Shown: positions 26,830-36,237, counted from the stretch's first letter. The stretch: 64,000 bases of DNA from Planctomycetota bacterium (GCA_015654675.1 JAATGM010000059.1:1-64000), one strand, 5' to 3'. Notes: generated by a model not told the origin, from the letters alone. Numbers and translations: made by a program.

Positions 26830-27657
26830 TCATACGACACACGCATTCTTGATCAGCGATTCGACCACCAACCGGAGCCGGCCCGGCCCGATCTCGCCGA
26901 TTCGCTTCTGGACGTAGGCCCGGATGTCCTTCTCGCTCGGCGGCTGGATCACTTTCACAACGCGGCCGACCATCTCGAGTTCCGACGCGAGCTGTCTGGC
27001 GCCACGCCGACCCGGTTCGTCCGCGTCGCTCACGACGACGCAATCGCGGTTCCCCACGAGCTGCTTGACGATCTCGCGTCCGCCCAGGCATGACGGACGG
27101 CCGACCGCGACAAACCCCAGAGTCATCAGAGCGGCGGTGTCAGTCGGGCCTTCAGGAAGCAGGATCCAATCTCTCCCGCCGATCGCGTTCGGGTCGTAGA
27201 ACAGGCCCTCATGCCCACCCTTCACCGAGAGCTTGCGACCGTCCTGCAGGCGGCGGCGGATGCCCGTTACTCGCTTCTGCGCGTCACGCATGGGGAACGT
27301 CCAGGCACCCTCGCTGTCCGATCCGACGTTCAGCCGGCGAAGCGACAATGCCGAAACGCCGAGCGACTTCGCGAAAAGCCGGATCCGGTCATCGCCGACG
27401 GCCTTCGCATATCGATCCGCCAGGTGCCCGAACTCGGCGGCGGGAACGACGGGATCCGGTCGGCGTTTTGTCTTCACCGCGGGAAGCGGATCCGACAGCC
27501 GGTGCAGCCATCCGCCGTTCTTCATGGTCTTCTGGGATTCGGTTCGCATGCAGCAGGCGACCGTTCCGTCTGCGGCGCGAGTGCACCAGTCACCGTGCTC
27601 ACAGATCGGGCACGGCTGGGCCTTCGTTACGCGAATCCACTTGCTCGTCGCCGTCAT
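26830..27657 (-). CDS. phage DNA primase with zinc finger and Toprim domain
   Basis: A 275-residue protein. The first 40 residues hold a zinc-binding motif (CPICEHGDWC, then ACCMR). Residues about 160-245 form a Toprim domain: ILLPEGPTDTAALM (catalytic Glu) and CVVVSDADEPGRRGA (DxD). It is about half the length of bacterial DnaG and lacks a helicase domain, like many phage primases. GAGG stands seven bases before ATG 27657. It would make primers for phage replication. Confidence 0.85.
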   Translation of the reverse strand: MTATSKWIRVTKAQPCPICEHGDWCTRAADGTVACCMRTESQKTMKNGGWLHRLSDPLPAVKTKRRPDPVVPAAEFGHLADRYAKAVGDDRIRLFAKSLGVSALSLRRLNVGSDSEGAWTFPMRDAQKRVTGIRRRLQDGRKLSVKGGHEGLFYDPNAIGGRDWILLPEGPTDTAALMTLGFVAVGRPSCLGGREIVKQLVGNRDCVVVSDADEPGRRGARQLASELEMVGRVVKVIQPPSEKDIRAYVQKRIGEIGPGRLRLVVESLIKNACVV

Positions 27658-27983
27658 CTCGCGTCCTCATTCGTCCCGGAGCCGGAGGGAACCCACTCCA
27701 AAGACGACCCCCCAGCCCCCCTATTCATTGGGGATTCGTGGGGTCGATTGGGTTCGTTTCAGCCGCTCCCCGGTCGCACAGACCGTTTCGCGGCGGGAAC
27801 GCTCAAAGCGCTATGTTCGTTCGCGCTTGCGCGACCCAGCGGGGCAAAAGGCGGTTTGGTTCACCGCACATACCCGGCGTCAGTTGTCCCGTTTGCCATC
27901 GGGCCCAACTCCTGAATCCCTGCCGACCCGCCACGATTTGGTCCCGGCGTGGCAGGGTTCGACCCGCCGGGCGTGCCCGTATT
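27658..27983. other. non-coding gap with hairpins, candidate origin
   Basis: A 326-base gap between the helicase and primase genes in an otherwise gapless operon. No frame looks coding. It contains G-rich direct-repeat-like text near 27,725-27,755 (GGGGATTCGTGGGGTCGATT), a short hairpin TCGCGC/GCGCGA near 27,817-27,832, and an imperfect inverted repeat near 27,917-27,955 (CCTGCC...GGCAGG). Phage origins often lie beside primase and helicase genes. It could instead be a leader or promoter region for the primase. Confidence 0.4.
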
Positions 27984-29651
27984 TCATGCAACCGCGTCTT
28001 CCGCTGGTCGCTTCCATCCGTTTTCTTTGATCGCGTCGATGATCCGGCTGGCCTCGGCGCGTTTGACGTTCGTGTCGTAGCCGTAGCGGCGAAGCAGCTT
28101 CGCCTGCCCGAATGAGCACCGGCCGTCTTTGAACCGCGAGATGATGTTGCCGATGATCTGTTTCGCCTGGGTGTAGGTCAGCTCGTCGACGTTCGGGATC
28201 CGCTGCTTCAGGAGCAGCTCGCGCATCTTGTCGCTGATCTCCCTGCCCTTGTTCCAGCCGGTCTCGCGGGCGGGCTTGATGTCGAGAATGTCGAAGGGGT
28301 TCACCGACTGCGTGCTGTATCGCGCGGCGAACTTCAGCGTGCGACGCTTGGCCTCTTCGAGCTTGCGGTTTTCTTCTTCCTGCTCGACCTGGGCGCGCTT
28401 CAATTCCTCGGAGACGTTCGCGGCGTCGCCCTTCTTCTCGATCTCTCGCTTCGCCCGCTCGACGACGATGTCTTCGTAGTTCCCGCCAAGGATGTCGGCG
28501 GTGGTGATCAGCTTGTGGCTTCCGCTGTTGCCGACGAAGTCGAGCACGAGGAGGTGGCTCTTATCAGAGTTGCCGATGGCGTTGCGGCGTTCGTCGGCGT
28601 CTTCGAAGGGATCGACCACCCCCGCGAGCGGCCGCGTCCCGCGTCCGAGCATCTGGGCGTAAAGCGCCCGGCTCTTCGTCGGCCGGCCCATGACGACGAC
28701 GTCGATGTCGGGCGCGTCGAATCCTTCGGTGGCGACGCCGACGTTCACGAGGAACTGGAATTGCCCGGTCGCGTACTGCCGGAGCAGCTCCCGCCGGCGA
28801 TCCTTGTCGGTGTTGCCGAAGATGCACTCGGCCGCACCGGGCTTGTGTCGATTGATGATCTCGGCGACCCGCTCCGCCTGAAGAACGGACGCCGCGAAGA
28901 AGAGGGTCTTGCGGTTTCCGACGATCTGCAGAGTCGGATGAACCATGCCGTGCAGCGGCTCTTCGAACTCGAGGACGCGGGCCAGGTCGGCGCCATTCAA
29001 GTCCCCAGCCGTTGTCCGGACGCTGCTGATATCCAAGCCGGAGACCGGCACGAACTGCTGATCAATGGGAACGAGCCAGCCGTCGGCGATCATTTCGACG
29101 ATGCCGTAGTCTTCGCCGAACGCGACAGACTCGAAAATCTTCCCGAGTGCCTCTTCGTCATGCCGATCGGGCGTCGCCGTGAATCCGCAGATCTTCAGCT
29201 TCGGATTCTGGCGGTAATAATCGAGCACTCGGCGAAACGACGTGCTGGTGTAGTGATGGGCCTCGTCGGGAATGACGAGTGAGAACTCTTCGGGCTTGAA
29301 CCGCGACATGCGGCCGTCGCCATTGCTCCCGGAGTTTTGCGTCTGAACCGTGCTGACGATGATCGGCGACCGCTCGCCGAAGAGGCCGCGTTCATTCGCC
29401 CACTGCCCGGCCATCTCGACGTCAGCCTTAATGCCCGTGACCGTTTGGATTTTCTGCCTCGCTTGGAAGATCAGCTCTTCGCGATGGGCGAGGACGAGAC
29501 AACGGCCGTGCTGCATGAAATGCTTGATCAGGTGCGAGAATACGACCGTCTTGCCGCCGCCCGTTGGCATCACCACGAGCGTCGACTGCACGCGCTGGAG
29601 CTCATCCAGCACGGCGTCGAAACAGCGGCTCTGATACGGACGGAGTTCCAT
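27984..29651 (-). CDS. superfamily 2 DEAD/H helicase
   Basis: A 555-residue helicase. Motif I is MPTGGGKT (about 28-35), motif II PDEAHHY, motif III FTATPDR, and motif VI ends in QMLGRGTRPL. The overall layout (LRPYQSRCFDAVLDELQ start) resembles the SSL2/RAD25-type and type III restriction helicase branch, without a nuclease domain. A C-terminal helical region (about 410-555) is phage-specific. It probably unwinds DNA during phage replication or recombination. Its start shares one base with the stop of the ParB-like gene. Confidence 0.9.
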   Translation of the reverse strand: MELRPYQSRCFDAVLDELQRVQSTLVVMPTGGGKTVVFSHLIKHFMQHGRCLVLAHREELIFQARQKIQTVTGIKADVEMAGQWANERGLFGERSPIIVSTVQTQNSGSNGDGRMSRFKPEEFSLVIPDEAHHYTSTSFRRVLDYYRQNPKLKICGFTATPDRHDEEALGKIFESVAFGEDYGIVEMIADGWLVPIDQQFVPVSGLDISSVRTTAGDLNGADLARVLEFEEPLHGMVHPTLQIVGNRKTLFFAASVLQAERVAEIINRHKPGAAECIFGNTDKDRRRELLRQYATGQFQFLVNVGVATEGFDAPDIDVVVMGRPTKSRALYAQMLGRGTRPLAGVVDPFEDADERRNAIGNSDKSHLLVLDFVGNSGSHKLITTADILGGNYEDIVVERAKREIEKKGDAANVSEELKRAQVEQEEENRKLEEAKRRTLKFAARYSTQSVNPFDILDIKPARETGWNKGREISDKMRELLLKQRIPNVDELTYTQAKQIIGNIISRFKDGRCSFGQAKLLRRYGYDTNVKRAEASRIIDAIKENGWKRPAEDAVA

Positions 29652-30502
29652 TACGCCCTCAGCTCCTCAGCGGCGGCGGTGAAGCGGGCCTTCCCGACCC
29701 AGCCGAGCTTTTTGCACAGCTCGCAGCCGTCGGCCCGGCATTGCGGACACGGCGCGTATGGCGCCGCGAACTTCACGGCTCGAATGGCGTTGTCGATGTC
29801 GGAGGTGACACCCTGATGATGGAGATGCTTTCCAAGCGGCGTACCACAGAGTGCTGTGACGGCCCTCTTCGCGCGATTCAGCTCAGAGACGATCGAGTCG
29901 AAAGCATCGGACCGGAACGCGGGCCAGAGCTTCTTCTCCTCGACCGGCTTGCCGAGTCCATCCGTCGGCGGCTGCTCTTGGACTTCGGGCCCCTCTGTGA
30001 TCTCCTGCTCCGCCTGTCTGAGTGATTTCTTACCCGCCTCAACCTCAGCGGCCTTTTTCGGGTCGGCGTTCGCCACTCGCTTCGCGCGACCAACCTGCCT
30101 GGCACTGGCGCCGGTGGCCTCGGCGGCGACCTTGGTTGATCGTTCAGCGTGCTCACCAATTGGCGACGACTTCGGACGCTTCTTGCGCGCCGCCGCTTCC
30201 TGCTCGAGGATCGGCAGCATCTTCTGCGCGATCATCGCCCGCTGACTCGGCGTCATGTGTCTGCGATGGAGGTTTCGAGAGATGGACCAGAGCACGAGCG
30301 AATCGCCGCCCTCCCATGCGACGGTTGGGCATTCGACGCCGAGTTCTTTGCAGGCCCGCAGACGGTTCTTGCCGTCGACGAGATAGCCCTCGTGCGTCAC
30401 GATCGGTTCGCGCACGCCGTGCTGCTTGATATCAGCCTTGAGCTTGCCGAACTCATCGTCCGACATCGGTGGAAATAGTTCACAAACGGGGTGAATCTTC
30501 AC
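29651..30502 (-). CDS. ParB-like nuclease-domain protein
   Basis: A 283-residue protein from GTG 30502 (GAGGGA upstream; an in-frame ATG at 30541 would add 13 residues). Residues 1-90 form a ParB/sulfiredoxin-like domain (HGVREPIVTHEGYLVDGKNR, with the GxxR-like loop), followed by a KorB-like HTH (TKVAAEATGASARQVGRAKR) and a C-terminal four-cysteine site (CPQCRADGCELC). Such phage proteins act as DNA-binding regulators, partition proteins or CTPase-type clamps. Confidence 0.8.
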   Translation of the reverse strand: MKIHPVCELFPPMSDDEFGKLKADIKQHGVREPIVTHEGYLVDGKNRLRACKELGVECPTVAWEGGDSLVLWSISRNLHRRHMTPSQRAMIAQKMLPILEQEAAARKKRPKSSPIGEHAERSTKVAAEATGASARQVGRAKRVANADPKKAAEVEAGKKSLRQAEQEITEGPEVQEQPPTDGLGKPVEEKKLWPAFRSDAFDSIVSELNRAKRAVTALCGTPLGKHLHHQGVTSDIDNAIRAVKFAAPYAPCPQCRADGCELCKKLGWVGKARFTAAAEELRA

Positions 30503-30547
30503 GGTGCGTCCCTCGCAATACCGCCCGCGCCAACGGGCCATCCTTGC

Positions 30548-30721
30548 CTACGATCGCGTCTCAGCCAGCTTCCGCTCCCGAACCTTCTCCCGATCGATCT
30601 TGATCTTCTCGGGAGCTGTGAAGCCGATCCGCGCCTTGTCCCCGCGGATGTCCACAAGCGTCACTTCGATTTCGTCGCCGATGAAAACCTTGCCGTCTCT
30701 CTCAACCGATAGAACCAACAT
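30548..30721 (-). CDS. csrA: CsrA family RNA-binding regulator
   Basis: A 57-residue protein, short enough to be missed by gene finders. It starts MLVLSVERDGKVFIGDEIEV and continues with ARIGFTAP and IKIDREKVRERK, matching CsrA/RsmA along its whole length. Leu4 and Arg44, key RNA-binding residues in E. coli CsrA, are at the same positions. AGGGAG lies six bases before the ATG. CsrA dimers bind GGA motifs in mRNA leaders and block or stabilise translation. Here it sits between a LexA-like gene and a ParB-like gene in the phage early operon, so it may act on phage or host mRNAs. Confidence 0.93.
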   Translation of the reverse strand: MLVLSVERDGKVFIGDEIEVTLVDIRGDKARIGFTAPEKIKIDREKVRERKLAETRS

Positions 30722-30751
30722 TTCGACTCCCTTCGAGTAAGTGGCGATCCG

Positions 30752-31141
30752 TCACTTCGAACAAGTTTCGATTGCAGCTCTGAGTCTCTTCATCACCGGT
30801 CCGGATGGCCGACCGTTCGCATCTTCAAACCACGCCAACGCCTCGCGCGCGATAGCCAACCACTCGACCTGGCTTGGGCCTTGCGGCTTCGGCAGGACGA
30901 CACCGTCGGCGAGCTCGATCGACCGGAGCTCGTAGCGTTTCGCGGGCTTCAAGATGCCGCGCAACTGCATGTTTCGAACGTGGCCCCAAATGGTGATCTT
31001 CTTTCGGCCAGACGCTTCCGCCAGTTCCTGCAGCGTCGGGTTCATTCCGTTTGCGGAACGGAAGTCGGCGATGAGCTTCGCGAGTCGCAATTGGCTCGGA
31101 CTGAAGAAGCTGATTGATGTACGAACGCGGCTCGTCTTCAT
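30752..31141 (-). CDS. LexA-type DNA-binding domain without protease
   Basis: A 129-residue protein. Residues 10-75 match the LexA N-terminal winged helix (SPSQLRLAKLIADF; PTLQELAEASGRKKITIWGHV). The autoproteolytic S24 domain is absent; instead there is a short C-terminal helical part (WLAIAREALAWFED). It could bind host SOS boxes or phage operators without being cleaved by RecA. ATG 31141 overlaps the helicase stop, with GGGAG seven bases upstream. Confidence 0.75.
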   Translation of the reverse strand: MKTSRVRTSISFFSPSQLRLAKLIADFRSANGMNPTLQELAEASGRKKITIWGHVRNMQLRGILKPAKRYELRSIELADGVVLPKPQGPSQVEWLAIAREALAWFEDANGRPSGPVMKRLRAAIETCSK

Positions 31142-32997
31142 TTGAGCACTCCCGCTTCCGCCAGGAACCGCGACGGCGGCTTGATGCCCCACTCGCCGTT
31201 CTGGTCTTCCTCACGGCGCCAGTGAAGGGCGAGAACTTCCTTCGCCCGCGTGAATGCGACGTAGCCGACGTTTCGCTCTTCCGAATCGCATTCACCGCGG
31301 CTGATGCTCTGCGAGCTGGGGAACTCGCCGTCGTTGAGGTTGGCGACGATGACCGCCGGCCATTCGAGGCCCTTGGCGGCGTGGACGGTGAGTAGCGTGA
31401 CGACGTTGTCGCTGGGGAGATCGGCCTGGGCATCGCGCGTGCCGAACCATTCGAGGGCTTCGGCGAAGGTCATGCCGGAGCAGTTATCAATCCAGAAGCT
31501 CGAAACCGGCCGGGTGTCCAGCGCCTGAGACAGCGCGATCACGTCGAACGGGATATGGCCCGGCGGGTCTTCGCACTTCTCCCCCCGCTCTCGGATTTCC
31601 TTGACGTCCTGAATCTCCTCCGCCGACTGGATATGCCCGCCGCACTCGATGAGGCGCTCCAACTCGGTGGGCTGCCCAACGCGCATGAACCTCATAGCCC
31701 GGAAGTGCGAAACGCCGCCCTGTGCTGTCGCTCGGCGAACCTCAGCGTAGTCCGTCGCCGACAGTCCGAACTTGTCCACCAGTCGCAGGAATGCCAGATT
31801 GTCCGAATGATTCACGCACAGCCGCATGGCCGCGTGCAGTCTCCGAAACTCCTCCGTATCGCAGATGTCGAAACCAGCCCCGACGCGATGACGTGGGATG
31901 TTGGCCTCATCACAGGCCGCGGCGATTCCAGTGAGGGCGCGGTGGGTACGAGCCATCACCGCGATATCCCGCCAGGCGAAGCCCTTCTCGCGGACAGCAT
32001 TGATTCTCGCGACGACGTCGGCCGATCGGCCGTTGAAGTCCTCCACCACGCCGTTGCGGCCCGTGGCGGCGATCATCGGCTCGGAGACGTCGGCGCCGTT
32101 GTGGGCGATGAGGGTGTTCGCGACGTGGACGATGGCGGCGCCGCTTCGAAAGTTCTCACGAAGCTGGATCAGCTCGGCGGACGGGTGGCGCTTCAGACAG
32201 AGAGCCGGACGCGCCCCGCGCCAGCCGTAGATCGATTGTCGGAAGTCACCTACCGCGAAGAACGTCGCCGGCGGCGAGAAGAAATCATGGAGATCGAATT
32301 GCGTTTCGTCGGAGTCCTGAATCTCGTCAACGACGACGTGGCGGATCTGTGCCCGGTAGGACTCAAGGACATTCGGATGTTCCGCCAGCAGCCGCCGGCA
32401 CTCGGCGAGGATGCTGCCAAAGTCCAGCGCGTTGAGCTGAATCATCCGCGATCGATATTCGGCCAGGATGCGGTCCCCCTCGACCGTTCGCGTCCCCTCG
32501 CTGAGCTGGCCGGTGTAGAGCGCCTCGCGGTAGCCGCTCACGGACTTCCACGAGAGGCCTGACTTAAACTTGTCGCCCTTCATGTAGCCGAAGTCGCGGC
32601 AGACTTGCTTGAGCAGCACGTCGGCGTCGCTGGGATCGATGATGGTGATGGACGGGCCGTCGAGGCCGATCTTGTCGCCGTCGCGCCGCAGGATCCGCAG
32701 CGCGGCCGAGTGGAACGTGCCCAGCATCATGTAAGCCACGATGCGGTCGGCGTTTTCGTGGCCATCTTCGGTGAGCCCGCGGATGAGCCGTTCGCGCATT
32801 TCGCCGGCGGCCCGTCGGGTGAACGTCAGGACCATGAAATCGTGCGGCGATGCCCCATCGGCGAACAGTCGGCGGAGGCGAGCGACCATGACGCTCGTCT
32901 TGCCGGATCCCGCTCCGGCCAGGACCAGCACTTCGCGCGAGTCCGTCACAATGGCTCGCGTTTGCGCTGCGGTGAATCGTGCGAGGTCGAGCTTCAT
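31138..32997 (-). CDS. UvrD/Rep-type superfamily 1 helicase
   Basis: A 619-residue helicase starting at ATG 32997 (GGAG six bases upstream). Motif I is VLAGAGSGKTS, motif Ia TFTRRAAGEM, motif II is modified (VVDEIQDSDE), motif IV YGWRGARP, motif V LTVHAAKGLEW, motif VI VAFTRAKEVL. Complete motif set, so an active 3'-5' DNA helicase is likely, serving replication restart or recombination. The 2B region is shorter than in host UvrD. Confidence 0.92.
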   Translation of the reverse strand: MKLDLARFTAAQTRAIVTDSREVLVLAGAGSGKTSVMVARLRRLFADGASPHDFMVLTFTRRAAGEMRERLIRGLTEDGHENADRIVAYMMLGTFHSAALRILRRDGDKIGLDGPSITIIDPSDADVLLKQVCRDFGYMKGDKFKSGLSWKSVSGYREALYTGQLSEGTRTVEGDRILAEYRSRMIQLNALDFGSILAECRRLLAEHPNVLESYRAQIRHVVVDEIQDSDETQFDLHDFFSPPATFFAVGDFRQSIYGWRGARPALCLKRHPSAELIQLRENFRSGAAIVHVANTLIAHNGADVSEPMIAATGRNGVVEDFNGRSADVVARINAVREKGFAWRDIAVMARTHRALTGIAAACDEANIPRHRVGAGFDICDTEEFRRLHAAMRLCVNHSDNLAFLRLVDKFGLSATDYAEVRRATAQGGVSHFRAMRFMRVGQPTELERLIECGGHIQSAEEIQDVKEIRERGEKCEDPPGHIPFDVIALSQALDTRPVSSFWIDNCSGMTFAEALEWFGTRDAQADLPSDNVVTLLTVHAAKGLEWPAVIVANLNDGEFPSSQSISRGECDSEERNVGYVAFTRAKEVLALHWRREEDQNGEWGIKPPSRFLAEAGVLK

Positions 32998-33248
32998 GCT
33001 GGCTCCCGCGTCCCCTCGCATGGCGCGACCGTTTCAATTTCGCTGGCCTTGATCTTCCGCTTCCGTCGCACGCGTGCTGTCTTCACGACGAGGTCCGTGC
33101 AGTCGTTGCAGAGGTCGCTGCTGTGGAAGGCCTTCGTCAGCGGATCGCGGCGGTCGACGAATATCTCGACCTTGAGCGCCGGGGCTCGGCCGCAGCGATC
33201 ACAACAGACCGCCTCTACCTCCGTTTTTGTCGTGATCATCTTCTTCAT
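32994..33248 (-). CDS. small zinc-binding protein
   Basis: An 84-residue protein from ATG 33248 (GGAG nine bases upstream). CDRCGR and CNDCTD, 33 residues apart, make a four-cysteine zinc site, followed by a basic stretch (RVRRKRKIKA). A DNA-binding accessory of the neighbouring helicase is plausible. Overlaps the helicase start by ATGA. Confidence 0.6.
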   Translation of the reverse strand: MKKMITTKTEVEAVCCDRCGRAPALKVEIFVDRRDPLTKAFHSSDLCNDCTDLVVKTARVRRKRKIKASEIETVAPCEGTREPA

Positions 33249-33292
33249 GCGGCAATGCTCCAAAGTGCTCGCGCCGGCGTCTCTCTGAATTC

Positions 33293-33700
33293 TCAACTAA
33301 CTCCGCCGGCGCGAGCGGGTTCCGGTTCAAGGCGGATTTCGGTCTCATAGACAGCGACGCTTCGCCCCGCGATCAGCCCGATCATCTTGAGAGGCGGATG
33401 CGGTGCGTCGCAGATGGAATCGAGCCGCGCGGTCACGCGCTCGAATTGTGGGATGGTCCCGGGAGTGCCGTAGCCGAAGCTGGCCGAGACGGTGCAGCGG
33501 CCTTCGGAGACACTGATGACTAGCCGGATCCCGTCTTCGAAATCAAAGACGTGCTTCCGCTGCCGACCCGGTTGAGTCTGCAGGCAGAGCTTGACGGCCT
33601 CGTCGTCGTAGTTGTCTTCGACGGCCCGGTGGAAGCGCGCCCGCATTGATGCGATCGACTCGGGTCGCCAGTCGATTTGTCCCGCGTGCAGACGCATCAT
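33293..33700 (-). CDS. hypothetical phage protein
   Basis: A 135-residue protein with an alternating beta pattern (HVFDFEDGIRLVISVSEGRC; RSVAVYETEIRLEP). No motif I recognise. Its ATG overlaps the stop of the SMC-like gene, so the pair is probably co-translated. Confidence 0.55.
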   Translation of the reverse strand: MMRLHAGQIDWRPESIASMRARFHRAVEDNYDDEAVKLCLQTQPGRQRKHVFDFEDGIRLVISVSEGRCTVSASFGYGTPGTIPQFERVTARLDSICDAPHPPLKMIGLIAGRSVAVYETEIRLEPEPARAGGVS

Positions 33701-36237
33701 GCCGCCACCGTTTCGCTCAGTGTGATCTGATTCCAGCCCTCGATATCAGTGGAGAATCCCTCGTTGCAGGTGGCGACGAGGATGTTGCCCACGTCCCCAG
33801 CGACAGCTCGCAGCCCGTTGAGCAGGTGCGTCATGTGATTGCTGTCCACTTCGGCGGCTTCGATCAGTAGCAGCCTGAGCGGAGGGTTCGCGATGCACAC
33901 GAGGGCGTAAGCGAGTGCCCCGCCGAAGAGAGCAGCTTCCCCGCCGGAAAGCGCCGGGAGCGGAACGCGGTACATGCCGTCCACCTCCCAGCCGATTTCG
34001 AAGATTGGCTTGCGCGTCTCGCCCTTGACCTGTTCAAGCTCGCAGTACGCGACGCGACCGGGCGCTGCGACACTGAGGAACTTGTTCATCCGCTCCAGCA
34101 GCGGCCGAACCAGCTCGCCCATGAGTCCGTCCCGCAGCGCCCGGATCGCCGCCGCGATCTGCTTGGCGACGTCGTGGCGGACCGTCTCGGATTCCGTCGC
34201 GACGATGGCCTTCTGCAACTCTGCTTCGAGTGCCTGGAATCGGTTCTTGAGGTCGAGGTCCGCGTCGACGTTCGCGATCTGCTCCGTCAACGCCGTCCGC
34301 TGGGCTTCGACCTGCTCCGCCGGCACCCACCCCCCCGCCGACCGGAGCTCGTTCATCTGCCGCTCGGTCTCAATGCGGTTCTTGCGCTTCGCTTCGAGGT
34401 CGGCCAGGTTCTGATCGTGCAGCTTGATCGCCGCCGCGATGCCGTCGGCCCTCCGCTCCAAGTCGGTCGCGAGCGTCTCGATCGCCTGCTGCTCAAGCCG
34501 CTCGACGTCTTGCATCGCCGTCTTGGCAGCGCGGAGCGTGTCCCACTTCTGGCGGGCGCTCGTCAGCTTGGCATTGAGGTCCGCCGTCAGTGAGCGAGCC
34601 GCCGCCGCCTTACCTTCGACGGCCTGCGCGGCGTTGGCGGCGTCGTGGGCCGTCTTCTCTGTGGCCGAGACGCCAGCGTCCGCTTCAGTTAGCCGCGCCC
34701 GCATCGCGTCGACAACCGTCGTCGCTGAGTTAAGGCGGCTCGTCAGCTCGGCTTCCCGCCCGACGACGGCGCCGGTCTCGATGATCGTCTGCAGCTCGTT
34801 GATGATCTGGAACTGCGGCGCGGTGAGCGTCGGGCCTTCCGCGAGAAACGACTTGAGCTTGGCCAGCGCCCGCGACCATGGGCCCGAGCGGTATTCCTCG
34901 ATCGCCAGCTCCGCCGACTGCCGCGCCGCCTCGGCCTTCTGCAGCTCCGCCCCGATCGTGTCGCGCTGGCGGACCGCCTCGCGCCGCACTTCGTCGGCAG
35001 CGTGGTATGCCCGCGTTGCGGCTTGCACGTCCGGATGAATGACGGCCTTGAGGTCAGCCTCGATGCCAGCGATCGCCCGCTCGGCGTCGGCAAACTCTTC
35101 GCTGGTGGGGTTCGCCAGCTTCCGCCGCTTCTCTGCGGCCTGAGCGAATAGCGGCGCCCCGGCACAATCAGTGAACCGCGCGACGGTCTCGGCGACTCGG
35201 GCGTTGTCTGTGCGGATCGACTTCGCCGCGACCCGCAGCACTTCCGCGTCCGCCGCCGTCTGAATCTTCACGCCAGCCAGCGTCTGCTCGAGGCGGTGGA
35301 TTTCGGTGGTGGCGTTGTCGAGCCGGTTCTGCAGCGAGCGGAGCGACTCCTCGCGGCCCTTCTGATTCTCGATCTGCCCGACGATCTGTTCGCGTTGCTT
35401 GAGCAGGCCCTCCCGATCCGCCTTCATTGTCTCGACGGTCGCTGCCACGACTCGCATGGCATTCTTCTGGTCGGCCAGCCGGGCCTTGGCCGCGTTCGCC
35501 TGGTCGCAGGCCGACTTCGACGCGTTCTCGACCGACTTGGCCTTGGCGAGCGCCGCACCGATCGACTCCGTCAGCTCGCCGACGATCTCTTCACGGACCG
35601 CCGCCATGATCGAATCGAATGCCTCGCGTCGATCCTTGGCGAGGTCGGCCTTGAGGAAATCGATCAGCTCTGCCTGGGTGCCCCGGTGCATTTTGATCGC
35701 CATGTCGACGGTGCCGGCGCCGCGTTCCAGCTTGAGCCACTCGATCGAGATGCGCCGAACGATGCCGTCGACGTCGAGCTCCGCCGACTTCTGAGCCCGG
35801 CCGCAGAGGTCGAGGATTTTGGATCGCTGCTTGTCCTGTGACAGCCCCGTGAAGAGTGAGAGGTTATACATCTCGGCCAGCTCGCCGACGCGCGTCTTCA
35901 CGAGCGGCTCGGTGTCCTTGAGCTTCACCGAATCGTTGCCCGTGACTTCTAGCGTCTGCGTGATCGTTCCCGACCGGGAATCACGTCGCAGTCCCCGCTC
36001 GAATGAAAATCCGTCATCGAGCCGGACGCGGACGCTCGCCTCGCCGTTGCGGATGAGCTGGGCCGTCGCTTCGGGTCGATCGCCGAGAGCGGTACGCCCC
36101 TCGATGGCGAACTGGATGGCTTGGAGAACCCCAGTCTTTCCGGATCCGTTCTCGTCGGCCATTAGGTTGCAGCCGGACAGACGGATGCTGGAGTCCAGAT
36201 TCTTGAAGCCGGAGATGTGAAGTTCTTCGATCCTCAC
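33697..36237 (-). CDS. SMC/RecN/SbcC-like ATPase
   Basis: An 846-residue protein from GTG 36237, which overlaps the upstream stop (GTGA). It begins RIEELHISGFKNLDS with Walker A DENGSGKT (about 28-35), continues with a long coiled coil (about 230-740), and ends with the ABC signature PALSGGEAALF (about 761) and a Walker B-like LRLLLIEAAEVD in which the usual Asp before Glu is Ile. The architecture is that of SbcC/Rad50 or RecF-like phage recombination ATPases. No SbcD-type nuclease is adjacent; the next gene may be its partner. Confidence 0.85.
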   Translation of the reverse strand: MRIEELHISGFKNLDSSIRLSGCNLMADENGSGKTGVLQAIQFAIEGRTALGDRPEATAQLIRNGEASVRVRLDDGFSFERGLRRDSRSGTITQTLEVTGNDSVKLKDTEPLVKTRVGELAEMYNLSLFTGLSQDKQRSKILDLCGRAQKSAELDVDGIVRRISIEWLKLERGAGTVDMAIKMHRGTQAELIDFLKADLAKDRREAFDSIMAAVREEIVGELTESIGAALAKAKSVENASKSACDQANAAKARLADQKNAMRVVAATVETMKADREGLLKQREQIVGQIENQKGREESLRSLQNRLDNATTEIHRLEQTLAGVKIQTAADAEVLRVAAKSIRTDNARVAETVARFTDCAGAPLFAQAAEKRRKLANPTSEEFADAERAIAGIEADLKAVIHPDVQAATRAYHAADEVRREAVRQRDTIGAELQKAEAARQSAELAIEEYRSGPWSRALAKLKSFLAEGPTLTAPQFQIINELQTIIETGAVVGREAELTSRLNSATTVVDAMRARLTEADAGVSATEKTAHDAANAAQAVEGKAAAARSLTADLNAKLTSARQKWDTLRAAKTAMQDVERLEQQAIETLATDLERRADGIAAAIKLHDQNLADLEAKRKNRIETERQMNELRSAGGWVPAEQVEAQRTALTEQIANVDADLDLKNRFQALEAELQKAIVATESETVRHDVAKQIAAAIRALRDGLMGELVRPLLERMNKFLSVAAPGRVAYCELEQVKGETRKPIFEIGWEVDGMYRVPLPALSGGEAALFGGALAYALVCIANPPLRLLLIEAAEVDSNHMTHLLNGLRAVAGDVGNILVATCNEGFSTDIEGWNQITLSETVAA

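Noticed and set aside
27915-27975. tRNA-like GGTTCGACCC segment
   Set aside because: The T-stem and acceptor do not pair, so no cloverleaf forms.
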